A stretch of 64,000 nucleotides of DNA from Streptomyces sp. NBC_00306 (lineage in GTDB: Bacteria > Actinomycetota > Actinomycetes > Streptomycetales > Streptomycetaceae), in assembly GCF_036169555.1 (NCBI RefSeq), contig NZ_CP108032.1, positions 6,014,001 to 6,078,000 on the forward strand. Direction: 5' to 3'. The notes below the pieces were generated by a model, which saw nothing but the letters and a program-made list of their open reading frames with translations, had not been told where the DNA came from and did not search any database. The translations under genes were made by a program, and so were the position numbers. This document shows positions 48,200 through 57,032 of this stretch, in pieces. Each line of letters starts with the position of its first letter. Position 1 is the first letter of the stretch.

Positions 48200-49753
48200 C
48201 TACGCGGCGTGCCCTCCCGGGCCCGCTGTACCACTGAGCGCCTCCAAGTCGCTCTTGCGGACCCGAATGACGAACAGGGCGATCACCGCGGCCAGTCCGA
48301 CCAGGCCGACACCTGCCCAGAACGATGTCGCGATGCCCTCGGCGAGTACTTGGTGTCCCCACGGCGGCGGCATCTCGTGAGTCTTCTCGAACACGGCCTT
48401 CTGTGCCGGAGTGGACTCGGCAAGGAATGACGGCAGCTGTCGCTCGGCCTCGTCGCGGCTGGCGGTGCTGAAGATGGTCATGAGGATCGACAGGCCCAGC
48501 GAACCGCCCACCATCTGGGTGGCGTTGAGCAGACTGGATGCCGCCCCCGACTCGTGCTGCGACACCCCGGAGACCGCGGTGAGGGTGGCGGTCACGAAGA
48601 CCAGGCCCATGCCGAAACCGAAGAGGAGCATCGGCCCCAGCACCCCGCCGAGGTACGAGCTCTCCGGGGAGAGTGCGGTCAGCCACGCCATACCGCTACC
48701 CGTGAACAGCGCCCCGGCCACCAGGAACGGCTTGGGGCCGAGCACGGGGAGCAGCTTCGACGAGAGCCCGGCCGCAGTCACGATCATGACGGTGACCGGC
48801 AGGAACGCGAGACCGGAGGTGATGGGGCTGTAGTCCAGCACGTTCTGCACGAACAGCACGATGAAGAAGAACATGCCGAACATGGCCGCGGCGAGGCTCA
48901 TCATGATCAGATATGTGCCCGAGCGGTTGCGGTCGGCGAACATGCGCAGCGGTGTGATCGGTTCGCGTGCCTTACGTTCGATCATGACGAACGCGGTGAG
49001 CAGGATGATCGCCGCGGCGAACGCGGCGAGCGTGAGCCCGTCGCTCCAGCCGTCCTCGGAGGCCCTGATGAACCCGTAGACCAAGGACGCCATGCCCACG
49101 GTCGAGGTGAGTGCACCCGTGATGTCGAAGCGCCCGGAGTGCCGGTCGGACTCGTTGATGAACATCGGCGCGAGTACGGCGATGAGGATGCCGATCGGCA
49201 GGTTGACGTAGAACACCCAGCGCCAGTCCAGCCACTCGGTGAGCATGCCGCCGGCGAGCAGACCGATGGCCGCGCCGCTGGCGGAGACGGCGGCGAAGAT
49301 GCCGAACGCGCGGTTGCGCTCCGGGCCTTCGCGGAAAGTGGTGGTGATCAGTGCCAGCGCGGTGGGAGAGGCGATCGCGCCACCGACGCCCTGGAGTGCG
49401 CGGGCGGCGAGCATCTGCCAGGCCTCCTGCGCGACGCCGCACAGCAGCGAGGCGAAGGTGAACAGCAGCACGCCGAAGATGAAGACTCTCCGGCGGCCGA
49501 GTATGTCGCCCGCCCTGCCACCGAGCAGCAGCAGCCCGCCGAAGGTGAGTGTGTAGGCGTTGACCACCCAGGACAGTTGGGTCGTGGTGAACTCGAGTGT
49601 CCCCTGGATGTGGGGGAGCGCGATATTCACAATCGTGGTGTCGAGGACCACCATGAGCTGGAGGGCGGCGATGACAGTGAGGGCAATCCCGGGGCGTCCT
49701 GGTCGGCGAGCGGCCCCGGGCGTACTGGGAGCTGCTAGTTCAGAAGTTGTCAC
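48200..49753 (-). CDS. MFS drug transporter, DHA2 (EmrB/QacA) family
   Basis: This 517-residue transporter has 14 predicted membrane segments. The motif LDTTIVNIALPHIQ in TM1 is diagnostic of DHA2 proton-driven drug exporters, and LLGGRAGDILGRRRVF is motif A; SPTALALITTTF and GGMLTEWLDWRWVFYVNLPI follow. It starts with GTG at 49753 after GGGGGA. It is divergent from a TetR regulator over two matching operators, so it is likely repressed by it and induced by a drug-like ligand. The substrate is unknown. Confidence 0.92.
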   Translation of the reverse strand: MTTSELAAPSTPGAARRPGRPGIALTVIAALQLMVVLDTTIVNIALPHIQGTLEFTTTQLSWVVNAYTLTFGGLLLLGGRAGDILGRRRVFIFGVLLFTFASLLCGVAQEAWQMLAARALQGVGGAIASPTALALITTTFREGPERNRAFGIFAAVSASGAAIGLLAGGMLTEWLDWRWVFYVNLPIGILIAVLAPMFINESDRHSGRFDITGALTSTVGMASLVYGFIRASEDGWSDGLTLAAFAAAIILLTAFVMIERKAREPITPLRMFADRNRSGTYLIMMSLAAAMFGMFFFIVLFVQNVLDYSPITSGLAFLPVTVMIVTAAGLSSKLLPVLGPKPFLVAGALFTGSGMAWLTALSPESSYLGGVLGPMLLFGFGMGLVFVTATLTAVSGVSQHESGAASSLLNATQMVGGSLGLSILMTIFSTASRDEAERQLPSFLAESTPAQKAVFEKTHEMPPPWGHQVLAEGIATSFWAGVGLVGLAAVIALFVIRVRKSDLEALSGTAGPGGHAA

Positions 49754-49776
49754 TGGTGTCCCCCCACAAGTGTGTT

Positions 49777-49796
49777 AGTGAACGCGGTCGTTCACT
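49777..49796. promoter_or_regulatory. TetR operator 1
   Basis: AGTGAACGCGGTCGTTCACT is an inverted repeat with 8-bp perfect arms and a 4-bp centre. It lies 23 bp upstream of the MFS start and matches operator 2. Confidence 0.82.
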
Positions 49797-49822
49797 GTTG
49801 TCAACCGTAGAGAGTCCCCATC

Positions 49823-49842
49823 AGTGAACGCAAGCGTTCACT
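49823..49842. promoter_or_regulatory. TetR operator 2
   Basis: AGTGAACGCAAGCGTTCACT has the same 8-bp arms as operator 1, centred 46 bp away and 29 bp before the regulator start. Binding to both sites would control both divergent genes. Confidence 0.82.
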
Positions 49843-49871
49843 GAACTCCAGTCCCCAACGGAGAGAAGATG

Positions 49872-50498
49872 ATGGCCAATTCGCGCTGGACGGTCGCTGC
49901 CGAGACATCCCCGGTCTCGCTGCGCCGTCGTGGGCAGGTGCTGGAACGCGCGATCCTCGATGCTGCGCTGGAGCAGCTGAGCACCGTCGGCTGGAGCGGA
50001 CTCACCATGGAAGGTGTCGCCGCCGGTGCCCAGACCGGAAAGGCGGCCGTCTACCGGCGCTGGCCCTCGAAGGAGGACCTCGTCGCCGATGCCCTGCAGG
50101 CCGCCCTGCCCCAGCTGGTCGAGGCCGATGATCACGGAAGCATCCGCGAGGACCTCTTCCAGCTGTGCCGTCGAGTGCGGGACGCGATGTACTCGCGGTC
50201 CGGATTCGCACTCCGCTCAGTGCTTCACGAGTGCGACTCTGCCGCTGCCGAACGGTTCCTCGCGGTGATCGTCCGCCAGGTGATCGAACCGTCCACGCAG
50301 CTCTTCCGTGACGTCGTACGTCGCGGAATGGTCAGGGGGGATGTCCGCCCCGACGCCGCTCACGACCTCGTCATCGACGTGATTCCGGGCCTGATGATGT
50401 ACCGATCCAAGGTGTGCGGAAGCGAATGGCCGGACGGAGACATCGCCGAAATGATCGACCAGGTGATGGTGCCACTGCTCCGTCCGTACAAGGGCTGA
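49872..50498 (+). CDS. TetR-family transcriptional regulator
   Basis: This 208-residue regulator has the helix-turn-helix VLERAILDAALEQLSTVGWS and GVAAGAQTGKAAVYRRWPSK, with the usual Y-R-W close. The C-terminal ligand domain is of the TetR_C type. The ATG at 49872 has GGAGAG about 7 nt upstream; an ATG at 49869 is too near. It is divergent from the MFS gene and flanked by two 20-bp operators, so autoregulation and control of the pump are likely. Confidence 0.9.
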   Translation: MANSRWTVAAETSPVSLRRRGQVLERAILDAALEQLSTVGWSGLTMEGVAAGAQTGKAAVYRRWPSKEDLVADALQAALPQLVEADDHGSIREDLFQLCRRVRDAMYSRSGFALRSVLHECDSAAAERFLAVIVRQVIEPSTQLFRDVVRRGMVRGDVRPDAAHDLVIDVIPGLMMYRSKVCGSEWPDGDIAEMIDQVMVPLLRPYKG

Positions 50499-50593
50499 CC
50501 GCCTCTCCCGGGCGAGGTCGTCGGGCGCGGTCGAACCGTGACGGGAATCCGGTTGTTCCGGGCGGGGTCGGTCGGCGTAGGCTTGCTGGCGCC

Positions 50594-51295
50594 ATGCCGT
50601 ACGAACCACCCACACACACAGTCGAGCGCTCGATCCGAGCGACCACCGGCGCCAAGATCATTGCCGGTGTCGACGAGGTCGGACGAGGCGCCTGGGCCGG
50701 TCCCGTCACGGTATGCGCCGCGATCACCGGACTGCGCCGGCCGCCAGTCGGGCTCACCGACTCCAAACTGCTGAGCCAGAAGCGCCGCGAGGAGCTCGCC
50801 GTCCAGCTGGAGAAGTGGGTCACGGCCCACTCCCTGGGGCATGCCTCGCCGGAGGAGATCGACGAACTCGGCATGACCGCGGCCCTCCGGCTCGCGGCCA
50901 CCCGCGCGTTGGACGCGCTGCCGGTACGCCCGGACGCGGTCATCCTCGACGGCAAGCACGACTACCTCGGGGATCCGTGGCGCGTCCGTACGGTGATCAA
51001 GGGAGACCAGTCGTGCGTCGCGGTCGCCGCGGCCTCGGTGCTCGCCAAGGTGCGCAGGGACGCGATGATGGCCGAACTGCAGGGGGAGTTCCTCGACTTC
51101 GCCTTCGCCGACAACGCCGGCTACCCCTCACCCGTCCACCAGGCCGCTCTCAGGGAGCTCGGCCCCACGCCGTATCACCGGCTCTCGTGGGCCTATCTCG
51201 ACGCCCTGCCTGCTTGGCGGCACCTGAAGAAGATTCGACTCTCTCCGGAGGCGGCAGAACTGGAGAGTGGGGGACAGCTCGGCTTCGAATTCTGA
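50594..51295 (+). CDS. rnhB: Ribonuclease HII
   Basis: RNase HII (233 aa) removes RNA primers and misincorporated ribonucleotides from DNA. The metal-binding acidic residues are in GVDEVGRGAWAGPV and AVILDGKHDYL, followed by KGDQSCVAVAAASVLAKVRRD and a C-terminal YPSPVHQAAL segment. The ATG at 50594 gives the family N-terminus; the frame extends upstream without a ribosome site. Confidence 0.95.
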   Translation: MPYEPPTHTVERSIRATTGAKIIAGVDEVGRGAWAGPVTVCAAITGLRRPPVGLTDSKLLSQKRREELAVQLEKWVTAHSLGHASPEEIDELGMTAALRLAATRALDALPVRPDAVILDGKHDYLGDPWRVRTVIKGDQSCVAVAAASVLAKVRRDAMMAELQGEFLDFAFADNAGYPSPVHQAALRELGPTPYHRLSWAYLDALPAWRHLKKIRLSPEAAELESGGQLGFEF

Positions 51296-51377
51296 ACCAG
51301 CCCTGCCGGCAGGGCAGTCGCACTCATGTGCCCACCCGCCTATGCCGTTCGAACCGGCATTTGATAGACATCCACCC

Positions 51378-51995
51378 ATGCCTCTCATTCCCGAGGAGCC
51401 TCAGATTCACGAGAGCGCCCAGGGTCCCCGCGCTACACCGGCCGCCGGCCGCACCGCGCCGACCCCCCGTCCCGTACCCGGTCCGCGTTCCATGGCCTCG
51501 CCGCGTCCCGGACATCCGGGCCCGGGTTCCACCCGGCCCGCGCCGACACCGCGTACGCACGCCTCCACCGGACAGCCGCAGGCTATCCGGTCGGAGACCC
51601 GACCCCAGCCCCAGATCCAGTTGATCCCCGCCCCCGCGGACGGCGCACTCGACGCCGCCGAGGAGGCGATCGACCTTCTGCTCGACACAGGCAGGGCACC
51701 GGGCGACGTCCTGGTGCTCACCACGGGCGAACAGCACCCGTGGGCCGCGCATGAGCTGTCCTTCGGCGAATCCGCCTATTGGGCACAGCACGACGCCGGC
51801 GACGACGTGTTCTACGCCGCCGCCACCGCTGTGGGCCGGGCCTCCACCCGTCCCGTCGTGGTCGTCGCGCTCAACGGTGGTACCGACGAGGAAGCCGCCA
51901 CAGCGCTCCCGGCGGCGATGGCCAAGGCAGGTGCACTGCTCATCGTGTGCGGTGACCCGAAGCGGATCAACACCGCACTCGGTGTGGCGGCCTGA
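51378..51995 (+). CDS. Hypothetical protein with Pro-rich N-terminus
   Basis: This 205-residue protein has a first part (to about residue 80) of Pro, Ser, Arg and Gly low complexity. A compact C-terminal domain of about 120 residues follows, with ALDAAEEAIDLLLDTGRAPG, VLVLTTGEQHPWA and ARPVVVVALNGGTDEEA-like strands (seen as RPVVVVALNGGTDEEAA). The alternating strand and helix pattern suggests an alpha/beta domain resembling the C-terminal part of UvrD-type helicases, but no helicase motif is present. The ATG at 51378 is taken over longer upstream frames that overlap rnhB. Function is unknown. Confidence 0.7.
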   Translation: MPLIPEEPQIHESAQGPRATPAAGRTAPTPRPVPGPRSMASPRPGHPGPGSTRPAPTPRTHASTGQPQAIRSETRPQPQIQLIPAPADGALDAAEEAIDLLLDTGRAPGDVLVLTTGEQHPWAAHELSFGESAYWAQHDAGDDVFYAAATAVGRASTRPVVVVALNGGTDEEAATALPAAMAKAGALLIVCGDPKRINTALGVAA

Positions 51996-52360
51996 CCGCG
52001 AGCCTGCCCGAACCTCCCGGTGTGCCGTGGTCCGGCTGCCCTGACGAAGGACAGCCGGACACGGTAGGGCACAGAGGGTGCTTCGGTGTGCGCGTCGCCC
52101 GATGAAGAAGCCGCGACGGGTCTCCGTACCTGCTCCATGAGCCCTGGTCAGGTGGCCGTCAGTTGGCCGGGCGCACGGTGAGTTGACGGGACACCTCGTG
52201 GTGCGGGGGCCGGCCGAGGGGGCCGATGCGCGACACGGGGCCCGGCGGGCCTGTCCGGCATCGGGTTGACCGCAGCCATGGCAGGTTCGCGGGGCGCCCG
52301 GCGTCGGCCGTTGATCAGTCGCGGCCGCCACCGGCTCCCACGCGCCGGCAGCTCAGGGCT
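51996..52360. other. Gene-free convergent gap
   Basis: This 365-bp stretch separates the Pro-rich hypothetical gene from a minus-strand hypothetical gene. It holds one hairpin (52030-52060) and no reading frame with a plausible start, ribosome site or family match. Confidence 0.5.
52030..52060. terminator. Hairpin after the Pro-rich hypothetical gene
   Basis: GTCCGGCTG (52030-52038) pairs exactly with CAGCCGGAC (52052-52060). It lies 35 bp after the stop of the plus-strand gene. Confidence 0.75.
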
Positions 52361-52990
52361 TCAGCGGGCGGCTGCGCGACGCAACGCGTCCACCGCGCCG
52401 CTGGCGGTGCGCAGCTCCAACGGCTCGCCGACCGCCGCCATCTCCGCCAGATCCCCCGGAGTCGATGTGGAACTCGGCCGGCGGCCACCCCGGCCCTCGC
52501 CCAGGACCTGCCAGCCGCCACGGGTCAGCGTGATGTACGCACCGCAGCGCAGCCCGTGGAGAGTGCAGGCGTCCCGAAGCCCCCACATCCACGCACCGTC
52601 CTCCTCCGTCCACCGCTCGTCGCCCTCCCGGCAGTAGAGCAGCACGGCTGTCCGCACCGGCGTACGACGGCGAAGATCGTGTGGGATGACCCGGCGCAGA
52701 TGGGCCAGCAGGACGTTCCGGAACTCCCAGCCGTCGACCGGTGCGGAGCGCCGCGCGAACGACGCACTGGCGGCGAGCCGTTCCTCATGATCGAGGACGG
52801 CGACGACCGCCGTCGTCGGGGCGGGACTGTGCCGGGCGTGCAGACCACTGACCACTTCTCGCGGATTGCGCAGCAACGGGATTCCCGCGGCCGCCCACTC
52901 GGCGGGCTCGAGCAGCCTGGCGAGGCGGTTGGCGGAATTGCCCGAGCTGGTGATCGAAGTGGCTGCGGACGAAGCGAATCCGAAGGTCAC
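52361..52990 (-). CDS. Hypothetical protein
   Basis: This 209-residue protein starts with GTG at 52990 (VTFGFASSAATSITSS), preceded by GGGAG at good spacing; the longer frame to 53053 lacks one. Recognisable features are few: VVAVLDHEERLAAS-like strands, RTAVLLYCREGDERW and a C-terminal helical segment. No known domain was recognised. It lies about 220 bp downstream of the recQ-like gene on the same strand. Confidence 0.62.
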   Translation of the reverse strand: MTFGFASSAATSITSSGNSANRLARLLEPAEWAAAGIPLLRNPREVVSGLHARHSPAPTTAVVAVLDHEERLAASASFARRSAPVDGWEFRNVLLAHLRRVIPHDLRRRTPVRTAVLLYCREGDERWTEEDGAWMWGLRDACTLHGLRCGAYITLTRGGWQVLGEGRGGRRPSSTSTPGDLAEMAAVGEPLELRTASGAVDALRRAAAR

Positions 52991-53207
52991 GAAACTCCCT
53001 TCGCATACGCGCCCACAGTGCGGGCAGGATCGGGTGGAGGCGCACCGCGGCACGGCTCATCCGGACCGCGAACGGGCCGTGCGGGGAGCGTTCCAATTCT
53101 CGCTGGCGCGTCGGCATGCGGCAACGAGCAATTTGGCGCCACCGGCGGGATTCGGCGGGTATGACGCAGATATCCCTGCCCATCGACAGCTTCTTTGACC
53201 CCTCCGG

Positions 53208-55388
53208 TCACGCCTGGACTGCAAGGACCAGCGGGAACACCCCCTTTGCACCGGCCCTGCGCAGCAACCGCGCCGCCACAGCCAGTGTCCAGCCGCTGTC
53301 CGAAAGATCATCGACCAGCAGCACGGGCCCGCCGGTCGCCGTCAGCGTTTCGGCCAGCTCGGCCGGCACCGTGAAGGCTTCATGCAGGGCCCGCACCCGC
53401 TGAGCGCTGTTGGTGCGCGAGATGCGGGTGTCCGTCGCCTCGGGTGCGTACTCGACGGAGCCCAGCAGCGGCATCCGCCCCACCTCGGCGATTCTGGCGC
53501 CCAGAGATCCGACCAGCTGTGGCTTGCTCCGCGATGCGACGGTCACGATGCCGACCGGACGCGCCGGTGCGTCCGGTGCACCCGATGCCCAGCCGCCGGG
53601 CCCCTTCGCCCAGTCGGCGAGGACCGTCACCACCGCGTTCACCACGTCGTCCGTCACCGGAGCGTCCGGCGACTGCGCGGTCAGCATCGGTCGCAGACGA
53701 TTCCCCCAGCCGATGTCGGAGAGCCGGCCCAGCGCCCGCCCGGTGAAGGCCTGCTCGCCTTCCGGAATCCGGCCCTTGAGATTGACGCCCACCGCGGACA
53801 GACCGGTCGGCCACATCTTGCGGGGATCGAGGTCGACACCGGGCCTGCTCAACTCACCGCGAGCGGCGTCCAGCGCCGTGTCGGAGACCTTGTCGCTGAA
53901 CCGGCCCCCCGCACAGTTGTCACAGCGGCCGCACGGAACCGCCTCCTCGTCGTCCAGCTGGCGCCGCAGGAACTCCATCCGGCAACCCGTCGACCGCGCG
54001 TACTCCCGCATCGCCTGCTGCTCGGCGTCCCGCTGCCGGGCCACCCACGCGTAGCGGTCGGCGTCGTACTGCCAGGGCCGGCCCGTGGTCGTCCAGCCGC
54101 CCTTCACCCGGCGCACCGCGCCGTCCACGTCCAGCACCTTGAGCATGGTCTCCAGGCGCGTACGCCGCAGTTCCACCAACGGCTCCAGCGCCGGCAGGGA
54201 AAGCGGCCTGTCCGCCTGCGCCAGCACATCGAGAGTGCGCCGCACCAACTCCTCCGGAGGAAAGGCGACCGATGCGAAGTACTGCCAGATCGCCTCGTCC
54301 TCCTTGCCGGGCAGCAGCAGCACTTCCGCGTGCTTCACCCCACGTCCCGCACGGCCCACCTGCTGGTAGTAGGCGATGGGCGACGACGGTGAACCCAGAT
54401 GGACCACGAAACCGAGGTCGGGCTTGTCGAACCCCATCCCGAGCGCGGATGTGGCCACCAGCGCCTTGACGCGGTTGGCGAGGAGATCCTCCTCGGCCTG
54501 CTGGCGATCCGCGTTCTCCGTACGACCCGTGTACGAGGCCACCGTGTGCCCGCACTGGCGCAGATACGCCGTGACTTCCTCGGCCGCCGCGACCGTGAGG
54601 GTGTAGATGATCCCCGACCCCGGCAGCTCGCCGAGATGATCGGCGAGCCACGCAAGACGGGTGGCGGCATCGGGGAGCTGGAGCACACTCAGGCTGAGGC
54701 TCTCCCGATCCAGCGGGCCTCGCAGCACCAGGGCGTCCGTCCCCGCGCCCGTACCCAGCTGCTCCGCCACGTCCGCCGTCACCCGGGCATTGGCCGTCGC
54801 GGTGGTCGCCAGCACCGGCACCCCGGCCGGCAGCTCCGCCAGCATGGTCCGCAGCCGTCGGTAGTCGGGGCGGAAATCATGGCCCCAGTCGGAGATGCAG
54901 TGAGCCTCGTCCACCACCAGGAGGCCGGTGGCGGCGGCGAGCTTGGGCAGCACCTGGTCGCGGAAGTCCGGATTGTTCAGCCGCTCGGGGCTGACGAGCA
55001 GGACGTCGACCTCGCCCGCGGCCACCTCCTCCTGGACGGTGTCCCACTCCTCCGTGTTGGACGAATTGATCGTCCGGGCGCGGATGCCCGCCCGGGCCGC
55101 TGCGTCGACCTGGTTGCGCATGAGAGCGAGCAGCGGAGAGACGATCACGGTCGGGCCGCTGCCCTGCCCGCGCAGCAGCGCCGTCGCGACGAAGTACACC
55201 GCCGACTTCCCCCAGCCGGTCCGCTGCACCACCAGGGCCCGGCGCTTGTCGGCGACGAGCGCCTCGATCGCCCGCCACTGGTCCTCGCGCAGCCGGGCCG
55301 TGCCCAAACTGTCCGAGACGAGGCGGGCGAGCACGGCGTCGGCCGAGGCCCTGAGGTCCGCGGAATCCGCGAGGTCTGCGTTGGTCAT
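53208..55388 (-). CDS. recQ: RecQ-family helicase with C-terminal phosphoribosyltransferase domain
   Basis: This 726-residue fusion has a RecQ superfamily-2 helicase core in its N-terminal 470 residues: Walker A VQRTGWGKSAVYF, motif II LLVVDEAHCISDWGHDFRPD, motif VI QQVGRAGRG. A RecQ zinc-binding domain with CRMEFLRRQLDDEEAVPCGR and CDNC follows. The last 200 residues end with GPVLLVDDLSDSGWTLAVAA, the PRPP-binding loop of type I phosphoribosyltransferases. It lacks the HRDC domain of E. coli RecQ. The ATG at 55388 (MTNADLADS) is preferred to longer frames. Helicase function is likely; the role of the transferase domain is unknown. Confidence 0.9.
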   Translation of the reverse strand: MTNADLADSADLRASADAVLARLVSDSLGTARLREDQWRAIEALVADKRRALVVQRTGWGKSAVYFVATALLRGQGSGPTVIVSPLLALMRNQVDAAARAGIRARTINSSNTEEWDTVQEEVAAGEVDVLLVSPERLNNPDFRDQVLPKLAAATGLLVVDEAHCISDWGHDFRPDYRRLRTMLAELPAGVPVLATTATANARVTADVAEQLGTGAGTDALVLRGPLDRESLSLSVLQLPDAATRLAWLADHLGELPGSGIIYTLTVAAAEEVTAYLRQCGHTVASYTGRTENADRQQAEEDLLANRVKALVATSALGMGFDKPDLGFVVHLGSPSSPIAYYQQVGRAGRGVKHAEVLLLPGKEDEAIWQYFASVAFPPEELVRRTLDVLAQADRPLSLPALEPLVELRRTRLETMLKVLDVDGAVRRVKGGWTTTGRPWQYDADRYAWVARQRDAEQQAMREYARSTGCRMEFLRRQLDDEEAVPCGRCDNCAGGRFSDKVSDTALDAARGELSRPGVDLDPRKMWPTGLSAVGVNLKGRIPEGEQAFTGRALGRLSDIGWGNRLRPMLTAQSPDAPVTDDVVNAVVTVLADWAKGPGGWASGAPDAPARPVGIVTVASRSKPQLVGSLGARIAEVGRMPLLGSVEYAPEATDTRISRTNSAQRVRALHEAFTVPAELAETLTATGGPVLLVDDLSDSGWTLAVAARLLRRAGAKGVFPLVLAVQA

Positions 55389-55440
55389 GACCCCATGCAA
55401 CCCGATGGCACCGACAAACCGCGAATGAGCCGCCAGCCTG

Positions 55441-55460
55441 TGGATAACGTTATCCACAGG
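55441..55460. promoter_or_regulatory. Head-to-head consensus DnaA boxes (20-bp palindrome)
   Basis: TGTGGATAACGTTATCCACA is a perfect palindrome containing the consensus DnaA box TTATCCACA in both orientations, 2 bp apart. It lies in the 109-bp divergent gap between recQ and the DUF4192 gene. It may bind DnaA and affect both promoters, or be an operator of another dimeric regulator. Confidence 0.75.
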
Positions 55461-55497
55461 GGTCGCGGACGGTGATCTCCCGCGAGACCGTCATGCC

Positions 55498-56874
55498 ATG
55501 AACAAGCACCACGAACCCGTCCACCGCACCGACGACCAGCAGATCACCCTGCGCGGCCCCGCCGAACTGGCCGACGCGCTTCCGTACATGATGGGTTTTC
55601 ACCCCACCGACTCCATTGTGATCGTCGCCCTGCACGGCAGCCGCGGCCGCTTCGGAGGCCGGGTGAGGCTCGGCATTCCCCGCTCGCAGCGTGAATGGTC
55701 ACCCGTGGCACAGCAGCTCGCGGAATGCCTGATCGAAGGGAGCGAACGGCGAGGGTCGCGTCCCGACGGCTTCGTCGTCTACCTCTGCCAGGACCCTGCC
55801 GAAGGCGAGACGAGCCGAAGCGTGATGGAGCGACTGCGCCCTCTCGCCCAGCGGCTGCGGACCGCTTGCGGTTCCCTCGACGTGCCCGTCTACGAGGCGC
55901 TGTGCATCTCCGACGGACGCTTCTGGTCCTACTGCTGCCCCGACGAACGCTGCTGCCCGCCGGAAGGGAAGAGGCTCGCCATCCCCGGCACATCGGTGAT
56001 GGCGGCCGCCGCGGCCTACGCCGGGGTCCACGTGCGCGGATCACTGCGCGAGATGGAGGCGCGACTCGCACCCACGACGGCTCCGTCGGCCGGCGCCCAG
56101 GCGAAAGCGCTCGACAAGGCGGGAGCAGCACTCGTGCCGAGGATCCTCGACGAACTGGGACGCAAGCAGGTGGCCGCGGAGACGCTCACCCTGGCCCGGA
56201 CGCTCATGGCACGCATCGCCGGGGCGCCCTGGACCTCCAGCAGGTCGCAGACCGACGCCACCGACGACGCACTCCTCAGCCACGACGAAGCCGCCGCCAT
56301 GATTCTCGGACTGCAGGACCGGGAGACCCGGGACCGCGCAGCGGAGTGGATGGAGGGCCCCGACGCGGATTCGGCCCTGCGCCTGTGGCGGGCCCTGTGC
56401 CGGCGATGCGTCGCCCCGTATGCCGAGCACGCCACAGCCCCCCTCACCCTCGCGGGCTGGGTCGCGTGGTCCACCGGGGACGAGCCCAGTGCCCGCGTCG
56501 CTCTCGGACTCGCCCTGCGCCTCGACGATCAGTACGTCTTCGCCCGCCTCCTCCACCAGGCCTGCAACGAGGGCCTGGACCCGGAGACCCTGCGCAACTG
56601 CCTCCGTAGGGAGCGCACTTCACGAGAGGAGCTCCAGAGCGCCGCCGACGGAGAAAGCGGGCGTATCCACGAGACACCTGACCAGCCGCAGACCCCCGAC
56701 GCTGCCGGGCGGCGCGGGCGCCCGCGCACCCGGCAGGCCCGAGCCCCGATCGGCACCCGGCCCCGCCGGCCCGCGAAGACGGCCTCCGCGTCGGCGCACC
56801 CCCGTAAGGCAGCAGGTCAGCGCAGCCCGGACAGTCGGCGCGACGGCCGGCAGGACTCACGGAGCGAGCCATGA
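55498..56874 (+). CDS. DUF4192 domain protein
   Basis: This 458-residue actinobacterial protein begins MNKHHEPVHRTDDQQITLRG and matches DUF4192: ELADALPYMMGFHPTDSIVIVALHG, CGSLDVPVYEALCISDGRFWSYCC and LAGWVAWSTGDEPSARVALG. The C-terminal 80 residues are a basic disordered tail. No catalytic residue is known. It is divergent from recQ across two DnaA boxes. Function is unknown. Confidence 0.85.
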   Translation: MNKHHEPVHRTDDQQITLRGPAELADALPYMMGFHPTDSIVIVALHGSRGRFGGRVRLGIPRSQREWSPVAQQLAECLIEGSERRGSRPDGFVVYLCQDPAEGETSRSVMERLRPLAQRLRTACGSLDVPVYEALCISDGRFWSYCCPDERCCPPEGKRLAIPGTSVMAAAAAYAGVHVRGSLREMEARLAPTTAPSAGAQAKALDKAGAALVPRILDELGRKQVAAETLTLARTLMARIAGAPWTSSRSQTDATDDALLSHDEAAAMILGLQDRETRDRAAEWMEGPDADSALRLWRALCRRCVAPYAEHATAPLTLAGWVAWSTGDEPSARVALGLALRLDDQYVFARLLHQACNEGLDPETLRNCLRRERTSREELQSAADGESGRIHETPDQPQTPDAAGRRGRPRTRQARAPIGTRPRRPAKTASASAHPRKAAGQRSPDSRRDGRQDSRSEP

Positions 56875-56997
56875 CAGCCGCTGGCTGCCCGGCATGATCG
56901 AGGAGGCAGCGCCGGGCCTCCGACTGGGGGTGTGAGCGGGTGGGCGGGGTGGGTGGGGAAGGGGGGGAGGAAAGCGCCCCCCACCCCGACGAAACGA

Positions 56998-57029
56998 GTG
57001 TTTATCGTCAGGCAGACGACTATGATCAC
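56998..57029 (+). promoter_or_regulatory. Candidate operator before the Nudix regulator
   Basis: A TCGTC-AGGCA-GACGA inverted repeat is embedded in a longer, imperfect palindrome with outer GTG and CAC. It ends 3 bp before the start codon. NrtR-type proteins bind such AT-containing palindromes near their own genes, so autoregulation is possible. Confidence 0.5.
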
Positions 57030-57032
57030 GGC

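Noticed and set aside
52987..53211. A 74-codon minus-strand frame between recQ and the hypothetical gene
   Set aside because: It has no ribosome site or recognisable motif; its TGA merely overlaps the GTG of the next gene.
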